NCBI RefSeq assembly: GCF_964340395.1
Contig: NC_135550.1
Span: forward strand, 28,430,176 to 28,494,175
Length of the DNA stretch: 64,000 nt
Reading direction: 5' to 3'
Source of the DNA: Glandiceps talaboti
Lineage: Eukaryota > Hemichordata > Enteropneusta > Spengelidae
The position numbers and the translations under genes were made by a program. This document shows positions 1 to 13,346 of the stretch, one piece after another (within the stretch, counting starts at the first letter, position 1; every line of letters starts with the position of its first letter). The notes under the pieces are model-generated. The model searched no databases. It saw only the letters and a list, made by a program, of their open reading frames with translations, and was not told the DNA's origin.

Positions 1-1
1 A

Positions 2-475
2 TATTGCAGTGAAGATTCCCTTAATATAGGCAGATCAGCATCACATGCATCACTTGCACTAAGTCGTACTAACAGTATCATTGCGACAGTGAATTTACAA
101 ATGCTGTATGATACATACAAGGATGAGGCTGTTGTTGAAGTGATTGGTGAAGCCCAAAATGAACAAAGGTCAAGCACTGAAAGAACATCAGTACCAACAC
201 AGCAGATACTTACACAATGTGAAGTAGAACACCATCAGTTTGACAAAAGTATAAATATGGATGGAAAAAATAGTCCTGTAGACAGTGCATTAGTTGATGA
301 TGTGTCTGAGATTGATTGTTTTGATTCAGCAATACAAGCTGATTGTGACGCCACAATTATCTATAGTACTATCAAATGTAAAGACAAAGCTGAATATGCA
401 GCTAACTTGGGTGATGATATCTCAGAAATGCCTGCTACCAGTGATATTCAAGAGCTCAGTGAGACAGAATTTTAG
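2..475 (+). CDS. 3'-terminal coding exon of an unidentified gene (partial)
   Basis: One frame is open from base 2 to the TAG at 473-475, giving about 157 residues with no credible internal start, so it reads as the end of a protein that begins left of the window. The peptide is hydrophilic and acidic, rich in Ser, Thr, Asp and Glu. It has no membrane segment and ends in SETEF. A Ser-rich stretch (SRTNS) lies near the left edge. A Tyr-containing segment (IIYSTI) lies about 40 residues from the end and resembles a cytoplasmic-tail signalling motif, but this is weak. I do not recognise the family. The next gene is AFTPH on the same strand, with its probable promoter about 3.8 kb downstream. An alternative is a chance open frame, but 470 bases with coding-like composition at the edge favour a real exon. 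Confidence 0.5.
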   Translation, partial: YCSEDSLNIGRSASHASLALSRTNSIIATVNLQMLYDTYKDEAVVEVIGEAQNEQRSSTERTSVPTQQILTQCEVEHHQFDKSINMDGKNSPVDSALVDDVSEIDCFDSAIQADCDATIIYSTIKCKDKAEYAANLGDDISEMPATSDIQELSETEF

Positions 476-2367
476 AATATATAACCTTTTCTATCAAGAA
501 AAGCATGTTTTCTGATCATTGCAGATCATATGTTTTACAATCTCTCAGTTTTTAATCTTATAGTGAGTTTGTTGTCTTTGCAATGTTTTTAATTCATAGA
601 ATGTAGCAAGTCTATGTAGAAGATACCCAGGAAGATTCATCTTCAAAAGGGTTATCTGTAACACTGGTAGATAGATTTGACTCTAGAGGGCAGCATAATA
701 AATTATCAGCAAAACCACGAGATGGGTATTGTCTCTTTGCACCCTGATACATTCTATGAATGGATGATTTGAGAAGAATGTTGTTTTGTTGATAATCTTT
801 TCAAAATTATGGAATTATGACTCTGTGCCAATCATTGTAATGATGTTTTTTTCTATTAATGATGACCTTTACGAAGTATTGTAGAAAGTCATAATTGAAA
901 ATACCATGTGTGAAGCTTTTTTAAATTTCCCCCAAGATAGATTTCTCTCTAACCATTTACTGAACCACGTAATGAACCAGAAGATTCCTTATACATTTTA
1001 CAGTGGATAAATATGTATGTGTGTGCACACCACTACACAAGTAACTTCATGACATTGTATCTTCTTTTAAAAGGAAAATAGTACACCTCATTCAAGAAAG
1101 CCAAGGTAACATTGACACTGAATATCATGTCAATTGCCCACTTAAAAATAATACTGATGAAAATCAACGAGTCTTCTCAGAACTACAAAGAGTATGCCTG
1201 GCTTAAATGTACTATAAAGGTTCACAAAGTCTTTCTCTTCAATGAAAAAAGATATAATACTTTTCAGTAATGTACATTTATGATTATAAACAGAAGTGTA
1301 ATGTTTTTATAGTCATGGTCATGATAACTTGGCATTCCTTCATTTACATTCACATCCAGACATTCACATGTTTATGTGTAAAATGTGTATATTTCTTATT
1401 TTATCAACCAAAGAAATTGTATTTTGTCCATTGAAACACTATACCAATAATCCTAAATATACACAACACTTTAATATATACTTGTATGAATTAAACTTTC
1501 TCATGTATTTACAATATTTGACTGTAATATTTCAAATAAACATGAAAGAATTATATTGGCGTGAAAGTGTTGTAATATACATTATCATATATCAGCTAAT
1601 TATGTTTCACACTTTGACTTTGGCAATAGGGCATAAAACAAACAAATAATAGGGTATTCAAACACTTGACATAGCTTCATCTAACAAGAGACTAATCAAA
1701 GTTCCCAGAAGACCCATTAGAACTAACACCATACTGTTGTTGTATTTTTTGTGTTGCATTGTAGTTAATAAAGTTCTATTTTATGCAATGCAAGTACTAA
1801 ACTAGATTTAAGAATTGATTTCATGATAAACATTGCAATTCCAACAACTGCATGGTCATTGATTAGCCATATGCACAATTTGCTGACACACTATGTCCAA
1901 AGAAAGAGGAAGATATACATATACTAGTAATTGAATTCATTATAATTTACCAAGACACAAAACATTCACTCAGTTTAATTACTTCATGGGTAGAGCTAGA
2001 TTAGTTGTAAAGTACTGCAATAGCACATTATCATGCTTGCAGAGAGTGCAAATTGAGTGAAAGTAAACATAAAGTTTGATGACAGTTGTCCAAAACAAGC
2101 TACATTTACAAATAAAGAGTCATAAGTTCTACATGTTCTATATTTGGTATAAGCCAATCCAGTGGGCATACTTAGTGGTGTTTTGAATATTACCACTCCT
2201 CCTTTGTTTGAAAAAGACCTGAAACAACACACATTTAAAAAACTATGTACTACTAGTACTACTAGTACCATAATTATACAGTCATGTACAAGGTTTCCCC
2301 AACCTCATTGAGGAGAATATATCTCTGATTTTAACAATATTTCACTACATTTTCTTTGCCAAGCTTA
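476..2367 (+). other. 3' flank / probable 3' UTR of the upstream gene
   Basis: No coding segment is convincing here. AATAAA hexamers at 1535-1540 and 1767-1772 are candidate polyadenylation signals for the exon ending at 475. The open frames in this stretch are short, AT-rich and have no recognisable product. Confidence 0.35.
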
Positions 2368-3156
2368 GGGAGCCTTCAGTATTTACAGGGGGGGAAGCGG
2401 GTGGGGGGGGGGGTCACATTTTACAAACCTGTTCGTGGGGGAGGATCACATTTTACAATCCGTAGTTTTATGACCAAAAAGATTCAATGATTGTCAATTT
2501 ATTTTGTGTGTTTTGAGATGTAAAAGTGAGATGAGCACTCAACATTTATTTTTACGAATACTTTACATGCCAAAGTACAAATACATATATTGTAAGAAAA
2601 CTGTTTAATAAAACGATGCATTTTATTTATTGAGTATACCATCTCACCTTATCACTCACACTGTCCATGTGAGTGATGATGACTTAGTTTGAATGTAATA
2701 GAGAACACGGACAGTGATACATGTACTGACTCAAGTAGTGACAGTGAGTCAGATGAGCATGACACTGATAATGGCAATATTGAAGATGAAGGTGATGATG
2801 ATGATGACAATGATACCATTGAACTTTTACAAGTGACCAGGTCAGGCAGAGTATGCACAACATGGAAAGCACGTTTTAGATACTAAATAGACTGTGTATG
2901 ATTATAAGAGAACGGTAACTAGCCAGTCTTTTACTGTTTGTCACTTTATCTGTACAAATATATAATAGTCAAAATAATTTAATTTGTATGTATACATATA
3001 ACGGGAAGATTGATTAACGTTCAGTATATGTTTTACAAAATGGGACAAAGGGGAGGGTCACTTTTTACAAATGGAGAATGGGGGAGGGTCATGTTTTACT
3101 TAAAAGACAATGTGTTGTTTCCTCCGGCCCTCCCCCTGTAAATATTGAAGACTCCC
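2368..3156. mobile_element. Non-autonomous DNA transposon with ~27-bp terminal inverted repeats
   Basis: The left end (about 2368-2394) and the reverse complement of the right end (about 3130-3156) match over roughly 27 bases with a few mismatches. Both read GGGAG, then CTTCA with one difference on either side, then TATTTACAGGGGG. The flanks show TTA immediately outside each end, a possible 3-bp target duplication. Just inside both ends are G-rich subrepeats of the type GGGAGGGTCACATTTTACAA in the same orientation. A small acidic open frame at 2689-2886 ends in TRSGRVCTTWKARF and may be a remnant of a carried gene, but I cannot name it. TTA with GGG-starting ends would fit PIF/Harbinger, but the superfamily is not settled. 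Confidence 0.6.
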
Positions 3157-4259
3157 TTATCTTAGCTGTTGGTAGGTGTGTCAAACGATTGAATGTTACA
3201 GATGATGTGCATGCACACAACCTAAATCTCAGTCATGATTTAACCTGCAATAGCAGCAACTGTGACTTTTTCATTAAAAAATCAAAGATATAGGCACAAA
3301 AAATTGATCAATTACTTATAAAAATACATTGTATTATGTTAATTAGTGGTCAATATTAACTGTAGGTAGTGTAGTGGCAAGTTTAAATCTTGAGCAAAAG
3401 CTCATTGTTTTGAATCAGTCACCGTGTTAAAATTTTATTACCAGTAGTTATACCTGGAGTATCATTTTTCAACCAGATAACCACAATACATTTACTGGAG
3501 TTTGTTAAAATACCAATAATTAAACATTATATATGTCAATCAGTGGTCGATATTATCCATAAGTAGTACAGAAACAAGTTGAAATCATGATTGCTGTTCA
3601 GGGTGCTGATTTTTTGGTGTTGACCCAAAAATCAATTTGTGATTTGATTTATTGTGTATAGAGAGCCCTACAAAAAATATGTTTATTCACAGGGTGACGC
3701 ATTACTGTTCTGATTGTATGATATTACGAGTATTCAGTAACTTGAGTTATTGTACCTTTAACGAAACATTTTTTTTTTTTAAATATTCTAGTTGCAGCTA
3801 GTGCAGCTTTAAAACTTGACTTTGCTGACAAATATATTGTGGGCTGCTTTTTGGTAAGTAGAAATGTCCCAAATCATAATAAATCATACCCAAAATTCTC
3901 AGAAATATCATACAAACACAATAAAGAATCACACACATGATATCTGATGCATAATGCAACAGTTTAACTTTTTCTTCAATTTACGATTTTTTTCTTTCTT
4001 GTTTGTTACATTTAATTATTTCTTACAATATAAATAGAATAGAAACATCATCAAAAGTACAGAAACAAGAAAATATGTTCACCTCCTGGAAAAGAAAATA
4101 TATCATATAACTTTATAAGTATGCCTAAAAAATGTTTGAAAAAAATGAAGAAAATTAACGTAGTGGCCATATGGATGAGGCTTGTTGGGTATTTATTTTT
4201 GGATTTTTAATTGATAAATATTAGTGATAGCATACTTACAAATTGGAGAAATTTGTCAT
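3157..4259. other. Intergenic, nothing recognised
   Basis: AT-rich sequence with a short T-run near 3770. No coding, repeat or RNA feature could be supported. Confidence 0.4.
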
Positions 4260-4535
4260 TTCTTGTCTTCACCTGTCGCGATGTCGTGTTGTCGTCTGTT
4301 CCTTCCCTGCCTTGTCGTCTGACAGTTTTGTAGCTCGCCCTCAACGGTCTTAAGCTAGTGTATGATGGGAAATATTCATGGCGGACGTGGAACGGGATGA
4401 AACGGGGTGGTGAAGTATCCACACGATTCCGCCTGGAAAACTATTATTCTTCAAATTTAGTCGCTGGAAAATAACCTATTTGCAACGATAAAATTCAGAT
4501 ACTTAATGTCCAACATCCTTAAGCATCAGATACAG
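4260..4535 (+). promoter_or_regulatory. Probable AFTPH promoter and noncoding first exon
   Basis: This is the only clearly CpG-bearing stretch upstream of AFTPH. It lacks a TATA box and contains ATGGCGG at 4378-4384, resembling a YY1 initiator-type site. An excellent splice donor (ACAG then GTAAGTGAG) falls with the exon ending at 4535, and a matching acceptor precedes the coding exon at 7314-7315. A noncoding exon ending at 4535 spliced to 7316 is therefore the likely 5' end of AFTPH. If transcription begins upstream of 4378, that ATG opens an 11-codon upstream frame ending in TGA at 4411-4413. Confidence 0.45.
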
Positions 4536-7315
4536 GTAAGTGAGAAATAACAGACTGATGAAGTCAAAATGATTATTGACATTATCAGGTATGTCCATCT
4601 CCGACTTCAGCGTTCCAGAATTCTAGCTAGAATATTGCTAATTGACCATTGGAAGTAATAAAATGTATAAATACATATTTACACATGAATATAGCTCTCT
4701 TAATCTCAAAAGGTATGACTGCAAGAAATGATAGATAGATTGCCGTTGACATCTGAACTGAATTTCAAGTAGACCGGAGCTAAAAGGGTGTGTTGCACTG
4801 TTCGTGATTGTGATCATCACAATTTTTTTACAATCAGCCAGGTAATCGCCATTTACATGTAACGTCTGATATGAATGAATTCACATTTTCGTTTGTACTG
4901 TATTGCTTTTATTGTTCGAAAAGTGCTGTACAGTACAATACAATAGTAAATACTAGATTGAATGTAGTTGCACAAAGACCTGGACCAGGAAACAGTAGTA
5001 GTAGTGCAAAGACAACTCATTTGACGGTGTACAGTGGGTCTTTTGGCAAGAGAAACAACAGCTGTACCAAACGCTGAGGATGAAATGCTGGTGTTTATTT
5101 TTACTCAGAGTAATAATAGTAATATGTTATTAATAACAATAACATGGTCACCCATTGTCTTTGTGATGCCCTGTGTACATCATACATGTCTGGTAATTTT
5201 TAAAAATTTGAAATGTAGAATATTAAGATAATTGTTGTGCAAATATTTTAGAAATAGAATAATTATCAATAATATCATAACTAGAAAAGAGTGATTTAAG
5301 AATTGCAGTAATGGCAATATGAATTTAAATTGTAAAGAAGAGAAATCACGAGACTGCTTGATACTGTCATCAGTGACATTTTTTCTAATCTCAATTTTAC
5401 AGTCCGTGAAAACAAACATAAGTAATTGAAAAACAGTCTCTGTGAATTTAGTATGGTTTCTTGCATTTCTGTGCCTCACCAAAGCACATGATTTAGATTG
5501 GTTGAAGTCCAAAATGTGTAAAGCACGATATTTTGACATTTTTGATACATTTTTGATAGTGAGTACGTCAAGGTAATATTATACTAAGAAGCCATCAGAG
5601 CTTTGAGTTGTAAATGGTAAGAGAATATGTAGTGATTAACTGAACATCCTAGTTGGAACAGGACAATTTTCTAAAGGGTCTCTTTTACCATTTACCATTA
5701 TTTGATTTAAGCATAGGCTGTGTTTTTGATTAAGATGTTAGCCAAGCTCTTCCATCAAGTGAGTCATCCAGTCTGTAAATGGAATCTGTATTCAAATCAC
5801 CATATGGGTATTTAAAACAGAACATATGAAAACAAATAATGACAATCTGATGTAGACCTAATTTGCTTTTTATGAAACCTACTCACTAATTAAAATTTTA
5901 CTTTTACCCATGTTAACAATTGATATGAGTAATTTATTTGAAAAAGTAATGTGTTTCATCTTAATTTTGGCCATGTGAGGGTGGGGGTTATACATTGAAA
6001 GAAGTGGTGCATTAAAAAATTAATTTTGACACATCAGTTGTACCAGGGCATTGCATATGCACTTTGTGTCGCTTGATTGAAAATATGAAACAAGATATCC
6101 TTCTTTGTACATATTTAAATTTACAGATCGTAATGCTATATGCAAAGTCACACATCACTTCATGACTAGAATGAATATTACCCTAGACTAATTTGGTGAA
6201 CTTTATTCTAGAGCCATAATGAGTGAAAGATATATTTTCATTAGCTTTGTGATTTTGGTCCTATGAGTATGACTATAAACTAGGGATCGCAAAGTTTCAT
6301 TTATGCATGCAGTACATTGTTTAATATAAAGACACTCATCAGAATTTGAAAAGATGAATTATTGTATTTTTCCTTTTATTAGTTCTTGTACAAAGGGTAT
6401 TTACAGTTTGTGTAGAAATAAATACATTGAATGTGTTTGAACATGAAAGTGATGCCTAGTTTGAGTACCAGTACTCTGACACCATTGAACATCAGGGAGT
6501 TCAACAAAAAGTGGGTCCAAAAACAGATACTGTATTTTCTCAGATCAGATCTGAAACATTTCCTACCCTATGGGATAATTCAACTGACTACACCTGAAAA
6601 ATAATGGATGATCATGTGCAACCTGAGTTTAATGCAAGTATAGCCATGCAATAGTTTGAAACTGTAATAGTGTATGGTATTGTCTTGCCAACACAAAATG
6701 AACAATGCCTAATCTATGGAGTGACAGCAAATTTTCCTGAAAATTTGTTTCCACATACACTGATATTTATATATGTAAAGTCACTTTTGTCCATAAAGTA
6801 TAATAGACTTAAAACTAAGATGGAATGAATGCATTTGTATCTATCATTGCTTATGAACAAGGAGTGTTATTAGCAGATAGGTCCAAATTATTGCAAATAC
6901 ACAGAGATGACAAATTCAAAATGGTGTATTTTTTTCAAAAAAAGACATGCCCATCAATTTGATTTTCACAGACAGTCTACACAGAAAGATATGTTTAACA
7001 TAAAATGACGTGTATATTCTATTGCTATTTGTACTTTACACTATATTGATAAGCTGTTGCATATTACATTATAGCATTTCTACCCAGCAGGGTCACCAGG
7101 TTAGTATTTTTATACATGGTGTCAGATAACAATATACATATGAGCTGTTAGAAAACCTATAATTTATCAAGCGTAGTAGTGAAACCTCAGATATATGTGT
7201 GCCCCACACTATCATGTGATCTGCTGGATTTAGGCAGCCAAAACAGTGCTGTTCAATATTTCAGTTTTAATTACAACAGATTCAGAATTACTAATTCTGT
7301 TCCTTCATTCTCCAG
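4536..7315 (+). other. Probable 5' UTR intron of AFTPH
   Basis: Bounded by a strong donor at 4536 and a pyrimidine-rich acceptor ending at 7315. No coding sequence is recognisable inside. A minus-strand open frame at 5180-5539 has low-complexity hydrophobic composition and no family resemblance. Confidence 0.4.
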
Positions 7316-7340
7316 GCTACAACAGTGATACAGTGGAGTC

Positions 7341-9443
7341 ATGACAGCAGAAAATAAAAATATCATACCAATGCTTTCATCTTCACCACCACCTTTTGAT
7401 GGGCCAACTTTTGAAGATGAAGATGATGATGATTTTGGTAACTTTACAAGTGCCAGGTTTGGAGATGACTTAGATAAAAACTCACCCAGTGACACTCATT
7501 TTACACCAAGTGAAGATGATGGCTTTAATTTTTTCCAGTCAGCACCCCCAGACATTGAACACCATGGTAGTCATGGTAACTTTCCCAGCTTTGGAACATC
7601 ATCAGCCTTTGCAGATTTTGCTAATGCAAATGCTAAGTCATCAGATGACTTTTCTTTAGAGTCTGAAATGGATTCCGCACATCTACAGCACAATTTAAAA
7701 AGTGATAGCATTGACAGTAATGAATCAGGAGAAAAGGAAAAAAGTACTGATGAATCTAGGTCAACAAGTCAAATGAGTACTGATGCTGATTTCAGCTCAG
7801 ATAGAAAAACTTTCAACTCGGATAGCAACTATTCCTTCTCTAGTCCAGATACCTTGTCTTTGCAAAGTCCTTCAGAAGGTGTACCAACAGCCGGAGATAA
7901 AAAACAAGATCATGAACCTGTCTCAATAGAAGAAAATCATGCATGTACTGGTTCAGCTGATGATTTTGGTGATTTTAAAACAAAAACAGATGAACATGAT
8001 GATAGCTCAGAAGTGTTCAAGGACATCAGTAAAGGGCCAGTGAACAGTGAAAACACATTGCAAGATATAGTTTTAGGGACAGATGAAAAAGAGGAACATA
8101 TAAATAAAGATAATTGTGTAGTAAGCTCTGAAAATAAAACTGAGTGTGATGATGACAATGATAGTTTTGGAGACTTTAACTCAGGGACCTGTCAGCAGGA
8201 TGTAAGTGAATCAATTTCACCACCGGAATTCTTCACTAAAACAGAGGACTGCATAGAAAACACTGATGTCAGTGACAAAGTGGAGAATGAAGAGAGTGAA
8301 GATTTGGCAAGTCATCAAAAAATACATCAAGCAGCTGAACATTCTGACACTAATGAATTAAGGGATGTGACCAGTAGTGGTGAAAATTCTATAGATTTCA
8401 GTAAACATTCACCTTCAGTGGAGACAGACACTCTAGAGATAAACAAGAGTGAAAATTCTTCAGAATATGCTGATTACAGTGGGGGTATTTATAATGATTA
8501 TGGTTTTAGTGCAATGAATGAGCCGTCTGGCTTTCAGGAATACTCTTCACAAGATGATGAATTTGGAAATTTGAAGGAATCTAGTGATACAAAATCAGAC
8601 ACTCCAGATGATGGTGATGATGTATCTAGTGGACCAAAATCATTGAGCCAAGATTCAAATACACCCAAGGGAAAATTGGAACGCGATGATGACCAGGACG
8701 ATTTTGGACATTTCAGTAATGCTCACCAAGGTGATGCAAATAATGATGAATTTGGAACCTTCAAAGATTCTTCCAAAAATGTGGACAAAGAATTTGGAAC
8801 TTTTACAGAATCAACTGAAAATACAGGGGATGAGTTTGGAAATTTCAAAGATACCAATGATGATGATGATGATGATGATGGATTTGGAACTTTCAAGGAA
8901 TCAACTAAAACTGTTGATGATGAGTTTGGAACTTTCAAAGACTCAGCAAAAATGACACTAGGTAATAATGATGAATTTGGAGCTTTCAGCAATTCATCTG
9001 GGACAATAGAGGCTGGTACTTCAGCTACCAGTGAGGACTTTGGTGCTTTTAGTGACTCCAAAACTCCTCAGAAAGATGCTTTTGGTGCTTTCCAAGAACC
9101 AGAACAGAAAATCCATGACACATCCAGCAATTTTGGTGATTTTAGTGGTGGTGACTCTGGTTTTGGACAGTTCTCTGCTGAACCACCATCACAAACTCAG
9201 GTATTTGAATAATATACATTTGTTCCAAGACTTTAACACTGATATACAGAACACAGACTCAGTGTATGTCTTTTGATAAAGATGAACAAGACTAAGAGCC
9301 ATGAATTATGCCAAAGTTATTTGGAAACAAAAGTAACAGCATTTAGTACAGTAGCTGATAACCATTCATTTTACTTTTTAGCACAGCTGAACTGATAAGG
9401 TTCAGTAGTGCTATAGGCATGGCAAAGTGTCTGTCTGTCTGTC

Positions 9444-9484
<41 letters not shown>

Positions 9485-12400
9485 CTGAAATTTGTTGGGA
9501 ACATTCATAGGAATACTTAGATTAAGAATTGTTCATGACATCAGTGATATGCAAATTAGATCTAAAAATGTTTCTTTTTGGTCAAAAATATATCATTCCA
9601 AAATTATTGAGCAGATTGGGTTGAAATATGCTGGGAACGTTCTTACTGGAGTTTAGATTAAGAATTGTTCATGACATGATGATCCCATCAGTGATATGTA
9701 AATTAGGTAAAAAAATGTTTCTTTTTGGTCAAAAATCTATTATTCTAGAACTACATGTACTGAGCAGATTAGGCTGAAATTTGGTGGGAGTGTTCTTAGG
9801 GATGTTTAGATTAAGAATTGTTCATGACCTGATGATCCCATCAGTAATATGTAAATTAGGTCTAAAAATGTTTCTTTTTGGTCAAAAATACAATTAAACT
9901 ACAAAATACTAAAACTACTCAGCAGTATTGGCAGTATTTCTTTAACATTTTAGATGTATTTTGAATTAATGCAACTTCTGCTATACATTGTTGTACTTCA
10001 TTTCCAAATACTAGACTACAAGTGACCATATCAACTGCTCCCTTTTGTCTATTACCTGAAAGGGAAGGTTATTTGCAAATTTGATATGTGTTTATAATAG
10101 GCCTTGATATTTTTTATGTCTCACCACAAATTGAACCGACCAAAAGAACTTTTTGGAATCATCAAAATGTAATCAATTTAGTCATGTTTCATTTTGCACT
10201 TTTTCCTCAACAGCTAGTAGGAGGTAGCAAGATTGAGCGTGTGTTTTCAGTGTGTTTTCCACCCACCAACAAAAATCCAATTGCCTCGGATCTTGTTATT
10301 GAGCTGCTCATTGACCGCATTGATAAAAAGAAGAAGAAAAATATAGCCATAGATGTAAAATCTAATAGAAGTAAAAGTGTTAAAAAGTAAGTATAACTCA
10401 CACTCCTTCCTATCAGTGACACAGAATTCATGACTACATGAAATCAAGCCAGTAGTGTAGCCTTTGCTCAAAATAGTGAGAATCTGACCATCATAGTTTA
10501 ATGTGTATACATAAACTTGACAGATTTACTTGAAAGCACATGTATACATTTTGTGTAGAGTGAAGTAGAATGGCAGGGATAAGCATGCTTGGTAACAGAC
10601 ATAGGCCATAGACTGAGCAACACATGGCCGTTATCTATCTATACTTTGAACCTACTGATTATAGTCAAATCATGTACTTCCACAACATTATCTACATAGC
10701 CATAAAAATCACAATTTGATATTCCTGTAGAAATGTGTTGATACATCAACCAAGTATGAGAACTGATGTGAATTAACAGTGTAAGAGACTTGTTCCAGTA
10801 TTAAAATCAGATCACCATACAAAAATCACACGAGGGTGGTCATTGGTTATTAATCTTTTTTGGATTATTATTCATGTTTTACAGGAAAGAACATGATATG
10901 AACATCTGGAATAATCTGAAAGATATTGACAGCACCAATGCCTTGACCTATCAATGGGGAGGCTCTGCCAATAACAAAACCATGTTGAAATCTCTTGGAA
11001 TTGATTCTAGAAATATTGTGAGTATCTGTGTTGAATTATTTATATAACATCGATCTGTACCATAAGACATGCTTATTAAAGGCCAAGGTTTCAATCCTAG
11101 GTTGTCACATTAGTGCTATCTTCTCATTGGAGCCATAAGGATTATACTTTTGTGTTGGACCAATTCAGTATATAGCTTTTCCTGACATTTGTTTTGCACA
11201 CCTAAATTGTAACCTTAAACTGAACTGGGTCTTTATAAATACTCTGTAGCTAAGTCCTGCTGCCAGCAGTATATCTTAATGATGTGACAACGATAACCAT
11301 AAACTATTAATTCACGAAGTGAGCCCTCAACGACTAGTGACAATAATGTGTGTGTTCGTTTATAATTTATTTTTCTTTTCTTTTCTACTGAGTTTATTAA
11401 AAATCAACTACCAATATATAGTTCATAAATCGAACAGCATTACTAAATTTGTTAACATGATTTTTTTTAAAAAGACAATTTTCTGTGAAGGTGATATAAA
11501 GTAAAACATGGATCTTTCTCAGCTTAGGGATATCTTCTGTTGATTTTTTTTACCTAGCTAATGGCCAAGAAGTCGTCATCAGGTGTTCCAATCTTTGCTG
11601 CCAATCTGACAATGTTACAACCTAGGAAAGTTGGAGAAAAGGCTGAGAAGGGTGACAAAGAGGAAGGTCAAGAAGAAATTGACAGAGATGTCATTCCTCA
11701 GGTATACAATGTCATGCATGCATCTCATGTAAGTAAGTGTACATAGTGATGGCTTAAATAGGGGCAGAAAACTAGCTTTTAGGTCCTGCATCAATGATAA
11801 CTAAGATCATGCTAAATCCTGTAAGTGTGTCATCACAGTATGGTTTTATTGTCATATTCTGTCTCTTGCTAGTCAGCCTCATTGTACATTCCCTGGTTAC
11901 TATGGTCTGTTTGACCCCATGACCCAGCCCCAAGCATTAATCATAGGTGGTGTAAGCTGATAGTCACACGCACACTCCAAACATGAGTCACGGGGTCCTT
12001 TACTTTCGTACCCAAGCTGGCTCTCATACAAACCTGTACAAACACTGCTGGTTAATGTGGGCACAGTTCATTTCTTTAAAATTCTTGATCCTCAGTTTAA
12101 TGGAATACAATTAAATGCTTGTATTAATTTGTATTGTTTTGTTTTTTTTATATTTGTCAATGTTTATTCTTTTGCATGTTGTTGTGAATCTTTGCAATAA
12201 CACCATGGCTGATCCATGTAGGCATCATAAATAAAAAGAGGGCTTAATTGTGTAATATTTGAAGGCAAAAACCTTGATCAGTTTTAATCAGGACTTTCAC
12301 ATTATTACTTTAACTTAGGAACCTTTGCCCCAAGTGGAGTTTGATTGGAGCAGCAGCGGCCTTATTAACCCTTTAGATGGTAAGCAGGAATGCATTGTAG

Positions 12401-13307
12401 TTTCACTTTGCATCAACTAAACAACTATTTTTAGCATTACACCAGACACAACATATTCCTAACAAATTCATAGTTCCAAGAAATCCTTTGTTTGGGAACA
12501 TGGTTGCATGTTTGTGAGATATGTGATAGGTATTTATGTGTGTGGTACAAGAGTTATGAAGTAGATGGTTGATGGTCCAAAGGTCATGATCTTACGGTTA
12601 GGTTGAATATGTGTGTGATCAGAGCTCCCAATTTCAAATGTTATAGGAGGTAAAGTCTATAGAAAGGAACAACACTAACTTCAAGAATGCTTTAAATTGT
12701 TTTGTCAAAGTTCAAACGCTTGCATTCGTGATGTGGTAAAATATTCTATGTAAATTAGTAAACTTATGATGGACTTTGACCAGGAAATCTTAGTCTTCAA
12801 TAACAGGTGTGATTTTGGTTGTGTGCCAATTTCAATTAAGAAATTACAAAATTTCTCTGAATCATACATACATTTTTAGAAGTGAAGTATATGTGATTCA
12901 AGAGAAATTCCATGACTCATACCAGTACCTTTATTTAATCACAGGGCAGAATGTAAAAATGCACATATCGTGATTGATTATTTCACCTTGTTGTGTTCAA
13001 TTTATAACCGACTGACAGTTTCAGTCTTGTTTGGTTTTTGTTTAGGGTCAACACTGAAATATGACAACTAAACTTTTTGTATTAGTTTCACTTTGTCAGC
13101 ATCACTACTAATAAACCATTCCAATATGGAGCCGTACTGCTTCTCATTCCAAAGTACAAACATAAAAGAATATGAACATCATTTAGTGGGAAACCAGAAC
13201 GTTCAACTATCAAGTCTGGCAATACAGTAGCAAAGTATGAGTTTCTGATAGGAGCAGTGTCTAAAATATTATATTGGAAATAGTTTAAATACACACTCAC
13301 AAGTTTG

Positions 13308-13346
<39 letters not shown>

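Noticed and set aside
5180-5539. 119-codon minus-strand frame
   Set aside because: Low-complexity hydrophobic end, no family match, and it lies in the probable AFTPH 5' intron.
11070-11290. tRNA-derived SINE suggested by a GGTTTCAATCC-like string in AFTPH intron 3
   Set aside because: No convincing A box at the right distance, no tail, and no flanking duplication.
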